The notes: a model not told the origin generated them from the letters alone. DNA of 64,000 nt from Eremomyces bilateralis CBS 781.70 (GCF_010015585.1 NW_022985070.1:1076524-1140523); one strand, 5' to 3'; positions 22,541 through 33,818 are shown, numbered from the stretch's first letter. Made by a program: numbers and translations.

Positions 22541-25175
22541 ATGGCAATCCAGAAGAAGGTACGATTGATCGTCCGATTTATGAACGACCTACTAATGTGA
22601 CCTAGCATGGCAAAGGTCGGCTTGACAAATGGTATCGCCTCGCGAAAGAAAAGGGCTATCGCGCCCGATCCGCCTTCAAGTTGGTGCAACTAAATAAGAA
22701 GTACAATTTCTTAGAAAAGAGCAAGGTCTTGATAGATCTTTGTGCAGCTCCAGGGGTAAGCACCATTGCACTTGACTCTACCGTCTCTGATACTAACAAT
22801 TCCAGTCATGGTGTCAAGTGGCCGCGGAGGTTATGCCGCCGAATAGTCTTATCATAGGAGTCGACCTTACCCCAATCAAGGCGATCCCTCGCTGTATTAC
22901 CTTCCAAGGTGATATCACTTCGGACAAAACTCGAGCGATTATCCGCCAACATCTCAAGACATGGAAAGCAGACACGGTTCTCCACGACGGTGCGCCCAAC
23001 GTGGGTGCCGCATGGGTTCAAGATGCGTTCTCTCAAGCAGAGCTGGTCTTGCAGTCGCTGAAGCTAGCAACGGTCTTCCTTGCAGAGGGAGGGACATTCG
23101 TGACGAAAGTTTTCAGATCCAAGGACTACAATCCGTTGCTGTGGGTTTTCAACCAGCTTTTCACGAAAGTCGAGGCAACGAAGCCACCCTCGTCTCGAAA
23201 TATCTCCGCTGAGATCTTTGTCGTCTGCCGTGGTTACAAGGCGCCGAAGCATGTCGACCCGAAATTCCTGGATCCGAGGACGGTCTTCGCAGAGCTGTCT
23301 GATCCCACCCCGAACAACGAGGCGAAAGTGTACAACCCTGAAAAGAAAAAGCGTAAGCGTGACGGTTACGAAGAAGGCAACTGGACTCAATATAAGGAAG
23401 TGCCTGCAAGCGATTTTATTCAAGCCACGGACCCAATTGCTATGCTAGCAAATCTCAACAAGTTTACCTTTGAGCAGGGCTCAGACGCAAATCTTGCGCT
23501 CGCGACGTTGGATCGACTTCCTGAGACGAACGAAGACATTCGAATCTGCTGTGCGGACCTAAGGGTCCTTGGACGGAAAGAGTTCAGGATATTGTTAAAG
23601 TGGCGGTTGAGAGTCCGCGAAATCTTCGGACTTTCTTCGAAAACGAAGGCGGAGCCTCAAGGAGAGGAGGTGGCCGAGGTCGCCCCGATGGACGAAGAGT
23701 TGCAGATGCAGGAGGAGATGCAACGGCTTCGAGATCAAGGCGACAAAAAGAAGAAGAAGGAAAGAAGGCGTGAAAATGAGAAGAAACAGAAGGAGGTGGT
23801 GCGCATGCAACTCAACATGCAGACTCCAATGGAACTGGGATTAGAACAAGACATCCAAGGCGAAGGGATGTTCGGGCTCAAGGCTGTTGATGGCGCAGGC
23901 CTTTCCAAGAAAATTGCCAAAGGCAGAATGCATATCCCTCTTCCCGCCGACGACCAGAAGAAAGCGGAAGCCGAGCAAGCTGAAGACGAGGATGAAGAGA
24001 GCGATCCAGAAGAGGACGCCTTGGAGCGGTCGTTGGATGACATGTACGATGACTACCAGGGTCGGATGGCTGACCGAGATGCCAAATTCCGCGCAAAAAA
24101 GGCACGCAAAGAACGCGAGGGCAACGAATGGCATGGTTTCGAAGAGGAAGAAGAGGAGGAGGTCGAAGACAGCGACGATCAGATTCAGGTGGAAGAAGAA
24201 GACAGCGATAGCTCTGACGAAGAAGATGAACCGCGTCAATTGGTCACCGATCTTGATCAGGATGCTGGCAAAACCGAAGGAGGGCTCACAAGGAGGGCCG
24301 CCATGTTCTTTGAGCAAGATATATTCAAGGGCCTGGACTTCGAGGGTGGCGCGGACGAGGACAGCGGTATTGATGTGGACAGTGCCGAGCCAGGATCCTC
24401 AGAAGAAGCCGCCGTTTCCAAGTCTAAGCAGGGAAAACCAGCCCCGTCAGACTCCGATCATTCTGAGGACGCCTCGGAAGAGGACGAGCAGGAGGATGAC
24501 GAGCACGCAGAATCCTCGGATGATGAGCCCGACAACGACAAACCTTTTGAGCTAGTCAAGCATTCAAGGGAGGACTGGGAGAGCGAAGTCCAAGACCCCA
24601 AGACGAAGCGGCCCAACATCGATATCATCACCGCCGAAGCGATGACATTGGCGCATCAACTTGCGACGGGGCAAAAGACGAAGGAAACCATGGTGGACGA
24701 TGGGTTCAACAAGTTCGCGTTCCGGGACGTGGACGGCCTCCCGGACTGGTTCCTCGACGACGAAGGCAAGCACTCCAAGCTCCTCCGCCCCATCACCGCC
24801 GAAGCGTCCGCCGCCATCCGCGAAAAGCTGCGCGCGCTGAACGCCCGACCGATCAAGAAGGTTCGCGAAGCCAAGGCCCGGAAGAAGTTCAAGGCGGCGC
24901 AGCGATTGGAGAAGCTGAAGAAGAAGAGCGCGCTGCTGATGGAGGAGGAGGGGGTCAGCGAGCGGGACAAGGCGCAGGAGGTGCAGAAGCTGATGGCCAA
25001 GGCGGCGAAGAAGAAGCCGAAGCGAGACGTCAAGGTGGTGGTGGCGCGTGGTGGAAACAAGGCGATATCGGGGCGTCCGAAGGGGACGAAAGGCCGGTAT
25101 AAGATGGTGGACGCGCGGATGAGGAAAGATGTCAGGGGTCTCAAGCGGGCAGCGGCGAAGCAGAAGAAGAGGTAG
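22541..25175 (+). CDS. SPB1: AdoMet-dependent rRNA methyltransferase Spb1
   Basis: Nucleolar 2'-O-ribose methyltransferase required for 60S subunit maturation. Exons 22541-22558 (six codons only), 22606-22755 and 22806-25175 give 845 aa in phase, close to the yeast length. The FtsJ domain is complete: [20 protein letters not shown], then [13 protein letters not shown], the AdoMet motif [15 protein letters not shown] across the second intron, [23 protein letters not shown] and [12 protein letters not shown], which supply the K-D-K-E set. A central domain and acidic tracts ([24 protein letters not shown]) follow. The Spb1 C-terminal domain is present ([30 protein letters not shown]), ending in a basic tail. 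The branch site CTAAT precedes the first acceptor. Confidence 0.97.
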
Positions 25176-25246
25176 AGTGGCCCGATGTATAAATGCATTT
25201 TGGCATCTTGGTCGTCTCCCAAGTTATGAACACGCTATTTAAGGTG

Positions 25247-26372
25247 CTAATATGTCGCCGCGAGTCTGCGGATCAAATAGTCGCCACTATTGACTCCTGG
25301 ATACTTCTTCCCCGTCTGCTCATACGTCCCAGGGATCGCGTCGATGAACTTGTCGAAGTTCGGGTTGCAGAAATAGGCGATCGAGTATCTCGCCGGATAC
25401 TTCCCATCCTCATTCGGTTCGCTTGGCGGCTCAATTACTCGGTGTTTAGTGCTCTTGATCGTATCGTTCGCCCACCGCTCGAGCAAGTCGCCCGCGTTCA
25501 CAACGATACTCCCGGGAACCGGCGTCGCGTCTATGAATGTCCCGTTCGGCGATTGGACCTGGAGTCCACCGCGGGCATCCTGGAATAGGAGAGTGACCGA
25601 GCCTAACATCATTCAGTGCCTCCTTCCTGTATTCAAAATCTATACGCACCATAGTCACTGTGGGATCCAGCTCTGACCGTGCCCACTTTCTCTTTGAAAA
25701 CCTTCCCATCGACCGACGGGTAGTGCAATAGCCGCAAGGTATTATCCCCAGCACTGGTGTATTCATCGAACCAAGTCTCCTCCATACCCATACCGATCGC
25801 AACTGCCCGCATCACCTGCTGATGCAGCTGCTTGCACGTCTCATGGAACGCCATCATCTCTGCCCGGAACGTCTCCCCCTCCGCATCCTTCGGCCACATG
25901 TTTGGAAAATGCGGCTCATCATCTCTACCGATCTCAAAGCTCTCCTTGATATCGGGGACCGACGCCCGCAGCTTCGCGACCTCGTCCTTATCCACCAGCC
26001 GGGTGACCTTCTCCCGTCCGTGAGCCGTATACCCACGGTTCGCTTCAGCCGCGTACCACTCGAGCAGGTCTTTCTCGGATTGAGGGCGAGTGAAGAACCG
26101 GGCGGAGCGGGAGAAGGCCTTGTCGACGAGGGATTGGGGAATGCCGTGGTTGGTGAGGTACAGGAAGCCGGCACTCTGGAATCCCTTTAACACCGAGCTG
26201 GCCACCGAAGTCTTCAGCTCTTGGTCATTAGAGAGGAACGGGGCAAAGTCGATAAGCTGTAGGCAGAGGAATATGGTTAGCATACGACGAGATATCTTGG
26301 TCGAAATCTGGGACATACAGGGATAACTAGATCGTCCTTCTCAACCGCCGCGGTTGTTCCTGGTGCTGCCAT
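25247..26372 (-). CDS. 2-oxoglutarate/Fe(II)-dependent oxygenase (isopenicillin-N-synthase-like family)
   Basis: Exons 26319-26372, 25650-26256 and 25247-25602 (338 aa), in phase. The first exon is 18 codons ending VIP, joined to LIDFAPF of the family N-terminal region. GFQSAGFLYLTNHGIP is the typical N-terminal signature. The iron ligands are HSDYG (His-x-Asp, split by the second intron) and a distal His in STKHRVIEPP. The 2-oxoglutarate-binding Arg/Ser is in ARYSIAYF. No secretion signal is present, so it is probably cytosolic. The substrate cannot be read from the sequence; relatives range from secondary-metabolite enzymes to general catabolic oxygenases. No biosynthetic neighbours are present, so a cluster role is not supported. 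It is convergent with SPB1, 71 bp apart. Confidence 0.88.
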
Positions 26373-27801
26373 TGTAACACCAGACTTGCCAAATCTCAAT
26401 CGATGTTAATTGTAGTCTGCGGGAAATGCTCTTCGGAGTCCAGAACCAGATAAAGACTTTATTTCAGGAGAGAGATTAAAACCCGAATACCGAGGATGGC
26501 TTATATGCGATTGATATGAGGAGAGGGATAACAGATGTGGGGCAAGGCAAGATAAGCAATTGGCAACGAACTTTCGATCTACAGTGGATGTTGTACAGAT
26601 TGTCTTCGGAATGTGTCATTTCACTGATAGGCTAATTAACGCCGATATACTTGTCGTCTTGTCGCTTCTCACCACGCCGTTGATCCTTCAAAAAGAGTCC
26701 ACCTCGTGAAGTGTCAGGTGGAGCAAGGTAAAGATACGGAGCACAACGCAAGCAGGAATTATCTCCATTGCAATTGCATTTGTACATAAGGTACTTACTG
26801 GTCCTTATTGTACTTTCCCTACGGCCAATCGCGGTCTGATTATCGAATAGAGCTTACACCGGGTCTTGTCTTCCAGTCGATGATGTTCCGTTAGGATGTC
26901 AAGGTCGATACGAGTACCTTAGGTAATTAGTCGATGTCATCAGGATGTGCCTATAATATCCCTCATATTTTATCATCTCACCCATGACGCGAATCTATGA
27001 TATAGAAAGGAATGGCAAAAATGTCGTCTCTAAATCTTGGTACTCAAGTCTGTAATCTGTATGTTGGTGATCAAGCAGCGATCCCTTCGTGTTTACTATT
27101 TTTAATCATCCTGTCTGTCCGATTTTCCCCACACTTTCCAACGTCCTCTAATACTGCGTGTGTGGCTTCTACTATGACCATGTCCTTTCGATCAATTTCT
27201 TCATGTGGTAATCATGTCATACAAAATATCCTTCCTTCCGTTTGGGTTTTCCATCATGACGTTATTCACTCCGAGTTCCCCGAGTCCAAGTAATTTTATG
27301 CGATGGCAGACGGATGGCAGCTGCCCCCCAAGATTGCAGTGCTCCGGGTCGTATATCCGAAACATTCCATCAATGGTTCGACGAACGCACACTTGAACTC
27401 TGGACGAAGGTTGCCGTCTAGTAATAGCATGGAGAGAGGTGAGGGTCCACCTCCAATGTGGCAAGCGATCCGCTGATCGCAGGTCCCAAGCAATCAGGAA
27501 TTAACATCAGTCAAGTATACGATACCATTCATTGTTGCTTAGGACCATCTACCCGTATTCTCCAATATCGGAACCATCGGAAATGGACCACCAGATTTAG
27601 ATATCATCTCGCCAAGACTGAACACGAGGAATGAGGTAAGGTATTGACAACCTTGGGGGCAAGGAGCTGGGAGATCTGGATATATCAACCTCTTTGATTC
27701 CGCACTTGGGATATGGGATCTCCCTTATTGCATCAAGCCAGACATTCGATTCCTACTGCTGCTCATAATACAAGTTTCGCTTCCGCAGGGATACAATCAT
27801 C
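26373..27801. other. Intergenic, about 1.4 kb
   Basis: Rather AT-rich, with many stops in all frames. I see no gene or repeat worth naming. Confidence 0.45.
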
Positions 27802-28262
27802 ATGCGCATGTTAAACCTTTGCACCACACTTATCAGGTTTGCAGCTTTCTCCTCCCTACTCCTGCCGTCCAACGACGTATGCTGATGATTTCCAGTCTTC
27901 TGCCCCTGGCTCTCGGGGTGCCTCCAAATCCGTCTTGCTCGGATTGTCCCGCGTCAACCACGGAGATTATCACCACGGTGGTGGCACGCCGATGTGATCC
28001 AATCTACACGAAGGTCGACAGCACCTCTCCTGGGGCATCATGCTCCTTCAACGACCACACGTGCATAGTGCCTGAGTGTCTCGCGCTCTCAACGACGACT
28101 GCACCGTGTCCAACCATTACAGACCACTGTTGCAAAGACCTGCCGAAAATTACGAGCACCTGGTACAAGCCTTGCCCAACCGCATGCCCGTCGCCGTGTG
28201 GTGGGACAAGCTGGGTTGTGGAGAGCGCTGCGGATTGTCCAACTCCTCTCCCGGCGCGATGA
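27802..28262 (+). CDS. Small cysteine-rich secreted protein
   Basis: Exons 27802-27836 and 27896-28262 (133 aa), joined by a 59-nt intron ending TTTCCAG with a CTGAT branch site. The join gives an N-terminal signal peptide (MRMLNLCTTLISLLPLALGV) followed by a Cys/Pro/Thr-rich mature part with about 16 cysteines, including CSDCPAST, CSFNDHTC, CCKDL and CPTACPSPCGG. An unspliced alternative start upstream lacks so clear a signal peptide. Such proteins in filamentous fungi are often cell-wall, adhesion or effector-like; none of these is shown here. The donor GTTTGC is weaker than usual, which is the main doubt. Confidence 0.6.
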
Positions 28263-29302
28263 GGGTGAGTGGTTTGGCAGTCGTGTGGACTGAACGCTCC
28301 AAATTTCGATGAGAAGTGACTAATTGATGGACTGGGGGTATCGGACATGTCATCTATCTTCTAAATTGCCAAATGCGGACTCCATGGGTATTTACAGCGA
28401 TAACTTATGTGATCAGGGAATGCACATTCAGTCACTTCGAGCATCACAGAAGTAGTTTTAAACTGTGTACTGGCACCTAAGTTGTGGTGGCGCTGATGGC
28501 CCATCGTATAACTGCTCTTCCATGACGACTGCCCCAATCCAGACTCAAAGGGGCGATTTGATGGATGGCGTTTGGGACCAAGTGACGAGCCCCTGTTCTG
28601 GGCAAGCCAAAAATAGCAACCGTAAACCCGGGGAACGGACATGGATATATAGACTATAGACCCTTAAGACTAGAATATAATGCTCAACTCTCAGACTTTG
28701 GATAAGAACATGAGTGGATCTATGTTTCACGGGATTCAATCTAGGAAGTGAAAATGACGATCGTGTCTCTTCATTGCTTCGTATGGAAATGGTATTCATC
28801 GTTCCACAGATCCGGTTGCTTTCCTGCCGAGAAGGCCGGTTGGTTTGTGACAAAATCCATTAGCCACACCAGCTATTGTAGTTTGTGCGAATCGAGCAGT
28901 GAGCACGCATATGTGTTACGTCATGGGTCGATGCTAGAGAACTGACTGCATACTCATTCCGAAAGCGTGGCACCATCAATCTGGGGATCGTCGCATGGGA
29001 GGCGCAAGCCGTCTTCTGCAGGCTACTCATTGGACGAAAGGGATGCATGTTATTCAAGAATATCCCGTCTCATCGTCGGTGGAGAGCCGTACGTCTAACT
29101 CGAATGCTGGAGGGTGCCTAAACTTGCGTCTAACGACCCGGTACGAAGCAGGTATAAATATCAGTACCTTTTTCGATGTTCATCGTGCAATAAAGCCTGT
29201 AACGCGGGAGATTAGCCCATCGCATCATGACGAGAATGACGGCATTATGAAAACCTCGGACGGGGTCCTAATGTGTAGATGAATCGCAATGAGCGTACTT
29301 AC
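28263..29302. other. Intergenic, about 1 kb
   Basis: Between the secreted protein gene and the ligase 3' end. No supported gene. Confidence 0.45.
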
Positions 29303-29389
29303 GATCTTCGTCAAGGAGAGTCCGCTCTTGGTAGCTTTCAATGATCCATGCGGCATCGACGATCTTTGGGATCGGTGACATTCTCCACG
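29303..29389 (-). other. LIG4: Probable last exon of LIG4, out of frame with the main exon
   Basis: The segment encodes RMSPIPKIVDAAWIIESYQE and TLLDEDR, matching the end of the second BRCT domain including its Trp. It is preceded by an acceptor (CTAACAG) and followed by a donor (GTAAGT). A further acceptor about 40 nt on would give the ending RPRPRFS. The phase needed is one base off from the donor at the end of the long exon. Confidence 0.6.
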
Positions 29390-29431
29390 CTGTTAGGTCC
29401 TAACTGATTAAATGGAAGGCATGAGAAGCAC

Positions 29432-32323
29432 TTACTGCGAGACCTTTTGACGGAGCTGATGCAAGTGCGATCGATCACGACCAACGACAACCTGAGTAAC
29501 ACTCTCATCCAGTGAGTTCGAAAGTGTACCTCCTACAAACCTCGCCTTTCGTCCTACCGCCTGCAGTTCATCGATTGCAGCAGTGAATTCGGGGGTTTTG
29601 GCAGCACCGTCTCCAAAATCAAGATAGAGAACTGACCCCTGAAATATGAAACGATCGCTTAGGTCCAGGCCATGGTCTTCCAAATGGTCCACAATCTCCA
29701 TCGCTTTGGCATGCTGATGCTTGTCTTCCGACTTAGGGAACTTTGCTAAGATCCCCCGTAATTCGCCGAGGTCGACGTCGCGGGCGTAGCTGTCACCGAA
29801 TTCGTCGGTAGTGGAATCCACCACAGCCTGGTCATCGTGCGTGGAGAAGTACATATGTTGCTCCTCGTACGGGATGAGATACCGTGGACGCCCAACATCC
29901 GCTTGAGCCTGCTTGATGCAATCGAAGAGCCAGATAGGCCGAATGATACTTCTGTCTGCCGACTTCTTTATCGATCGAGCCTTGAGGACTTCGCGGTCAG
30001 AAATGCATATGACGTCGCGGGAGGCGGTCTGAGTCTGAACGATGGAACCCCCGTGAACTTTCACCATATCCTCGAGCTCTGCCTTGCTCTTTTTCTCCGG
30101 AGCCAGAGACTCCGACATGATGAAGAAGGAAAGTCCCTCAAAGACCTTGGTACTCAGAGCGGCATATGGTGTAGAGACCTCGTCGTTGGCCCCAAGAACT
30201 TGTAATGGCCGTTTCTTTGGACGTTTGATCGTCATCCTCTTTTTCCGACGCTCGTTGTCGAGTTGAAACTCATTCTCTTTATGCTGCTTTTCCGCATTCG
30301 ATTTCAGTTGCATGAATCCCATCACACTCAGTGCATCCTTCCAATATTTATCAGGCCTCAAGCGTTTAAAGCGTGGGAACCGCAAAGTCAACCCCATCTT
30401 AAACTGATCCGTGGTTCCGACCGATGCGGCTTTGACAGAAACCACAATGGAATCTTCGGGTTTAATCCAAACATCGGGACGTTCATATTGCTTGTCGCCA
30501 CCGCCTAACTCAATCCAGTCCGATGGAGGCTTTTTTGGATCCCACTTGATCCATTTGTTGTCCGTCCTGTGTCGAATCTCGGCGTAGTCAGCTGCGCAGA
30601 AACCGCCGCCGACCTTGAAAAAGGAGTAACACTTCTGTTCGTTCGAGCCGCGTGCAACGTGATTTTGGTCGACCCTTAAACCACACAGAAAACTGGCGAG
30701 ATTCCCGCCTCGGTGCCCTGAGCCATAGTAGCCACCAATGACCACACAATCCAATTCCTCTCCGAATTCTGACATGTATTCCGGCTTGACCTTGATCCAG
30801 TCATCATTACGTTCGTTGAGTCGGTAAGGGGAGCGTGGATTCTTGATGACTAAGCCCTCAGAGGCTTCAGCAACAACTCTTCGAAGAGCGGGCTCAATGG
30901 AAGAGGCGCTATTTCCTTCAATGTACGAATGGATTTCTATCCGGCGATGTATGGAACTGATACTTGACTCGAGAGCCTTGCGCCGGTCTCTCAAGGTATA
31001 GAGAGTCAGGGCTTTGTCATTGAGATATAGACAGTCAAAGACGCGATAAAGCGGCCGTTGCCCTCCGGAGAATGGGTTGCGTTGTTCTGAAATCGCCGCT
31101 GTCTTCAGCGTCCCAAACGGAACCATTGCATCTTGCTCGACGTCCCACGTAATCATCTCTCCGTCAAGAATGACGTTGCGAACTCCAGGATTGAAGGCGT
31201 CTCTGATGTGACGAGTAAGAGAACTGTTATCGTCCTCGAATCCGGACCCGTAGAGGTATGTATAGTCCTTTGCTTTTCGGGACCAAAAGTTGAACCGGAA
31301 TCCGCCTAGAACGCTTTCATCCTCGACCATGTGCAGTTGCATCCGCTCACCGTCGAGTTTCTCTTCTATCCAGAAAACGTCATCGGCTTCAGTGGGCTTC
31401 ATTCTCTGGACCATCTTTTCAAACGAATGCATTTGGAAGGCCGCTAACTGGGGCTGGAAACATTGCATTAATGTAACCCCGCTGGTGTCCTCATCTAGCC
31501 GGATGACTGGATCATATAACTCCCAACATACTCTGCGGAGGCTGGATGACACATTAAAGAGGCTATCGGCGTCGGGGTGCCAAATATCAAAGAACGTTCT
31601 CTCGCTCGCTCCGATCTTCATTTGTCGTAGGATGATACGGATCAGCCAGATCAGCTCATCTGGGTTCATTCGCTGATAGAACTCGGAAAAAACTTTGATT
31701 TGATCCACTTCTTTAGACATGCCGGAAAGGATATCGAGTTTCTCGTTCACTTCGCCGATGGTCATATCCCCTGGCTCCGTTCGCATTGGTCTTTTCGAGA
31801 TGACTTCATAACATCGACCAGCGAAATCGCCGGCTGCATGGGTTTGGCCACCTGGAAGTTTCCAATTAAGGAGGTTGAAGCCATCTTGCGAATCTTTGTC
31901 GATTCGGAGGATCTTAACAAGAAGTTTGCCGATGGCCTTCTCCTTCAGGCCATACATGGCACGATCACGGTCCTTTTCGGGGACAACCAACCGAAACGCC
32001 GGGTATATATCGTTGCCAACCTCTTTCCTCCATCTTGAAATGAAGCTCTCAATGATATTTCTCCGGATTTCATGCGGAGTTAGATTTGAGGCTCCGTGTG
32101 GACCCAGTTTTCTGCGAGCAACTGGCGCCGTCGGTTTTCTGCGATTATCGTTGAGAGGGTTGAAAAGCGTCGTGTAGAGTATTGAGAAAGAAGGCGTAAC
32201 AGAATGGTTGTGAGGTCTGTTTGGATACTTCTCATCCAGTTCGGTTTCGGTGAGGCTGCCATAGCTGTACATTCGCCGCTCTTCGTCCACGGCTGCAGCA
32301 TCTCGCATGTGCGTATTCGCCAT
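29432..32323 (-). CDS. LIG4: DNA ligase IV (non-homologous end joining)
   Basis: ATP-dependent ligase that seals double-strand breaks with its XRCC4/Lif1 partner. One long exon; I place the start at 32323 (MANTHMRDAAAVDEERRMYS), although the frame is open to an ATG at 32458. The DNA-binding domain comes first, then the adenylation motif EEKLDGERMQLH with the active Lys, ILDGEMITWD, EGLVIKNPRSPYRLN and DWIKVKPEY. Two BRCT domains follow (VFEGLSFFIMSES... and FIFQGSVLYLDFG...). The stop at 29432 falls inside a perfect donor (CAGTAAGT), so at least one more exon is expected. The segment 29303-29389 encodes the BRCT end (SPIPKIVDAAWIIES, TLLDEDR), but with that donor it joins out of frame. See findings. 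Confidence 0.93.
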   Translation of the reverse strand: MANTHMRDAAAVDEERRMYSYGSLTETELDEKYPNRPHNHSVTPSFSILYTTLFNPLNDNRRKPTAPVARRKLGPHGASNLTPHEIRRNIIESFISRWRKEVGNDIYPAFRLVVPEKDRDRAMYGLKEKAIGKLLVKILRIDKDSQDGFNLLNWKLPGGQTHAAGDFAGRCYEVISKRPMRTEPGDMTIGEVNEKLDILSGMSKEVDQIKVFSEFYQRMNPDELIWLIRIILRQMKIGASERTFFDIWHPDADSLFNVSSSLRRVCWELYDPVIRLDEDTSGVTLMQCFQPQLAAFQMHSFEKMVQRMKPTEADDVFWIEEKLDGERMQLHMVEDESVLGGFRFNFWSRKAKDYTYLYGSGFEDDNSSLTRHIRDAFNPGVRNVILDGEMITWDVEQDAMVPFGTLKTAAISEQRNPFSGGQRPLYRVFDCLYLNDKALTLYTLRDRRKALESSISSIHRRIEIHSYIEGNSASSIEPALRRVVAEASEGLVIKNPRSPYRLNERNDDWIKVKPEYMSEFGEELDCVVIGGYYGSGHRGGNLASFLCGLRVDQNHVARGSNEQKCYSFFKVGGGFCAADYAEIRHRTDNKWIKWDPKKPPSDWIELGGGDKQYERPDVWIKPEDSIVVSVKAASVGTTDQFKMGLTLRFPRFKRLRPDKYWKDALSVMGFMQLKSNAEKQHKENEFQLDNERRKKRMTIKRPKKRPLQVLGANDEVSTPYAALSTKVFEGLSFFIMSESLAPEKKSKAELEDMVKVHGGSIVQTQTASRDVICISDREVLKARSIKKSADRSIIRPIWLFDCIKQAQADVGRPRYLIPYEEQHMYFSTHDDQAVVDSTTDEFGDSYARDVDLGELRGILAKFPKSEDKHQHAKAMEIVDHLEDHGLDLSDRFIFQGSVLYLDFGDGAAKTPEFTAAIDELQAVGRKARFVGGTLSNSLDESVTQVVVGRDRSHLHQLRQKVSQ

Positions 32324-33427
32324 GCTCTTATAGATTAAGAAGGCGGTAATATTAGTCGACCCAACGGTTCTGTCGGTGGATGAAGGAATGGTCGCATCAG
32401 TGTGATGGTTTGACGTTTTGCATATTATTCTAAATCGGATGGATGAAAGTGGCTCCAAGCATGAGGGCGTTTTGCATCCAGGCAGCCGTCACATCGAGTG
32501 CAATGATGGACACACAACAGGCACGCTAGGAGCTATCACAGACTAAACTTCAGAAACGCAACATTACATGCTTGGGGATCAATAGAATTCTTGCGAAAAG
32601 GTCGACTTAAGAGAAGTCACCAGGAAGTGAGTGAGCGATGGTGTGAGAAGCAACAAGCTTGGAGGCTTGTGGTGGTCATAATTAAATACCTGGCTAACAA
32701 ATCCCCCAGGACGACTACAAATTACTCCCTGTACAACAGGACCATTTTCATAGGTTGATTTGATTGTACCGGGCCGCAAATGACACGAGGAATATGAAGA
32801 GGGACATTCTATTAAACGTCTGAACCTGAAGTTACCTTAAGTAGTTATGTGTACCTTGATACATGTTTGAACCCTATTTCCCCTATTTCCATCAAAGCTG
32901 AGTCCCATTCTATGGTACCAGGCTGGGAGGAAAATGGACTTGCATATATCTTCATCTCCACATCAAACACCCTACCGCACCTACCTATGCGATAATTTTA
33001 TGCAATCTACAGGTACTTGGGAACGAGTGGTCCTGCACAATGAAGACTAGTTGAAACGTACATGATTGTTTCACTGGAACTGACGAGATTGGAGCAATAG
33101 GACATTGTCGTCAACTCGAATTTTATATATATCCAAAGCAGCAAAGACGGCATCCCTCCGAGTGGCTGCACGTCGCTTCCGCAGCCATCCGGGACGATAT
33201 GGCCTAGAGAACCCCGTCGCCGATGAATCCATGAAATTCAAGAAACAAGTCTTGAATCCCCGCGCTGGCATCACCTGTGTGCGCCAGCGGGAACCCTCAA
33301 CGCCGAATCTTGAAAAATAGCCATGAATGTGGCCGAGAAGAAAATGTCAAGAGCCGAAGGAGGGTGGTAGATGCGGCTGATTCATATGTTCTCTACAACA
33401 CCTCTTTCGCTGTCGGACTCGAGGTCT
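32324..33427. other. Intergenic, about 1.1 kb
   Basis: Upstream region of LIG4 (the frame to 32458 may be a longer N-terminus) and 3' flank of the repeat-peptide gene. No other gene seen. Confidence 0.45.
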
Positions 33428-33613
33428 TTACATGATGGTGCACCCGTAGGGGTGGCCGTCAATATTGTTGACGGGAGCGGAGTCGGTCCCGGTCTTCATG
33501 ACGGTGCATCCATAGGGGCGGCCGTCAATATTGTTGACGGGAGCGGAATCGGACCCGGTCTTCATGACGGTGCATCCGTAAGGGCGGCCGTCAATATTGT
33601 TGACGGGAGCGGA
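33428..33613. repeat. 66-bp coding tandem repeat, three units
   Basis: Two full 66-bp units and a third of 51 bp encode the repeats of the CaaX peptide gene. Units differ by only a few, mostly silent, bases, so duplication is recent or the copies are homogenised. Confidence 0.85.
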
Positions 33614-33631
33614 GTAGGTCTGGAAAGTCAT
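33428..33631 (-). CDS. Tandem-repeat peptide precursor with C-terminal CaaX box (pheromone-like candidate)
   Basis: A 67-aa product starting MTFQTY and made of three copies of SAPVNNIDG[R/H]PYGCT[V/I]M. Copies 1 and 2 are identical at the protein level and are followed by KTG[S/T]D. Copy 3 ends the protein as CTIM, a fit to a farnesylation CaaX box. There is no signal peptide, as in a-factor-type precursors, and no Kex2 KR site. Repeats ending GCTVM plus a terminal CaaX resemble the hybrid (h-type) pheromone precursor HPP1 of Trichoderma reesei as I recall it. Upstream there is a well-formed 5'-UTR intron (33685-33741) and TATAAA, and the start context CAGCCAAGATG is good, so expression is likely. 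A longer 222-aa frame runs upstream to 34096, but it would read through the UTR intron. Function is inference. Confidence 0.72.
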   Translation of the reverse strand: MTFQTYSAPVNNIDGRPYGCTVMKTGSDSAPVNNIDGRPYGCTVMKTGTDSAPVNNIDGHPYGCTIM

Positions 33632-33684
33632 CTTGGCTGATGTTGGGCTTGAAAGTTGTTTTGGTTGATTGGGATGGAATCGAT

Positions 33685-33741
33685 CTGCCGGGGGCGTTAG
33701 CAAGGCTGAATCGACTGGTGTTGACGATGGTTCGAACTTAC
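33685..33741 (-). promoter_or_regulatory. 5'-UTR intron of the CaaX repeat-peptide gene
   Basis: 57 nt with donor GTAAGT, branch site GCTAAC (33696-33701) and acceptor CGGCAG, ending about 50 nt before the ATG at 33631. All three signals fit the other introns in the window. Confidence 0.65.
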
Positions 33742-33818
33742 TGACTAACGATTGACTGAGATCGAATGTTGTGAGTGGGCGAAGAGGAAGTTCAGTTGAT
33801 CCGCAGCGAGGTCCAGCC

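Noticed and set aside
24000-24560. Lys/Arg-rich 222-aa frame overlapping SPB1
   Set aside because: Frame shadow of the acidic, GAA/GAC-rich SPB1 coding sequence.
25247-26372. Secondary-metabolite gene cluster around the oxygenase
   Set aside because: Neighbours are SPB1 and a small secreted protein; no synthase, transporter or regulator is nearby.
33428-33613. 66-bp array as a CRISPR-like or satellite repeat
   Set aside because: Units are contiguous, in frame and mostly silent in their differences, so they are coding repeats.
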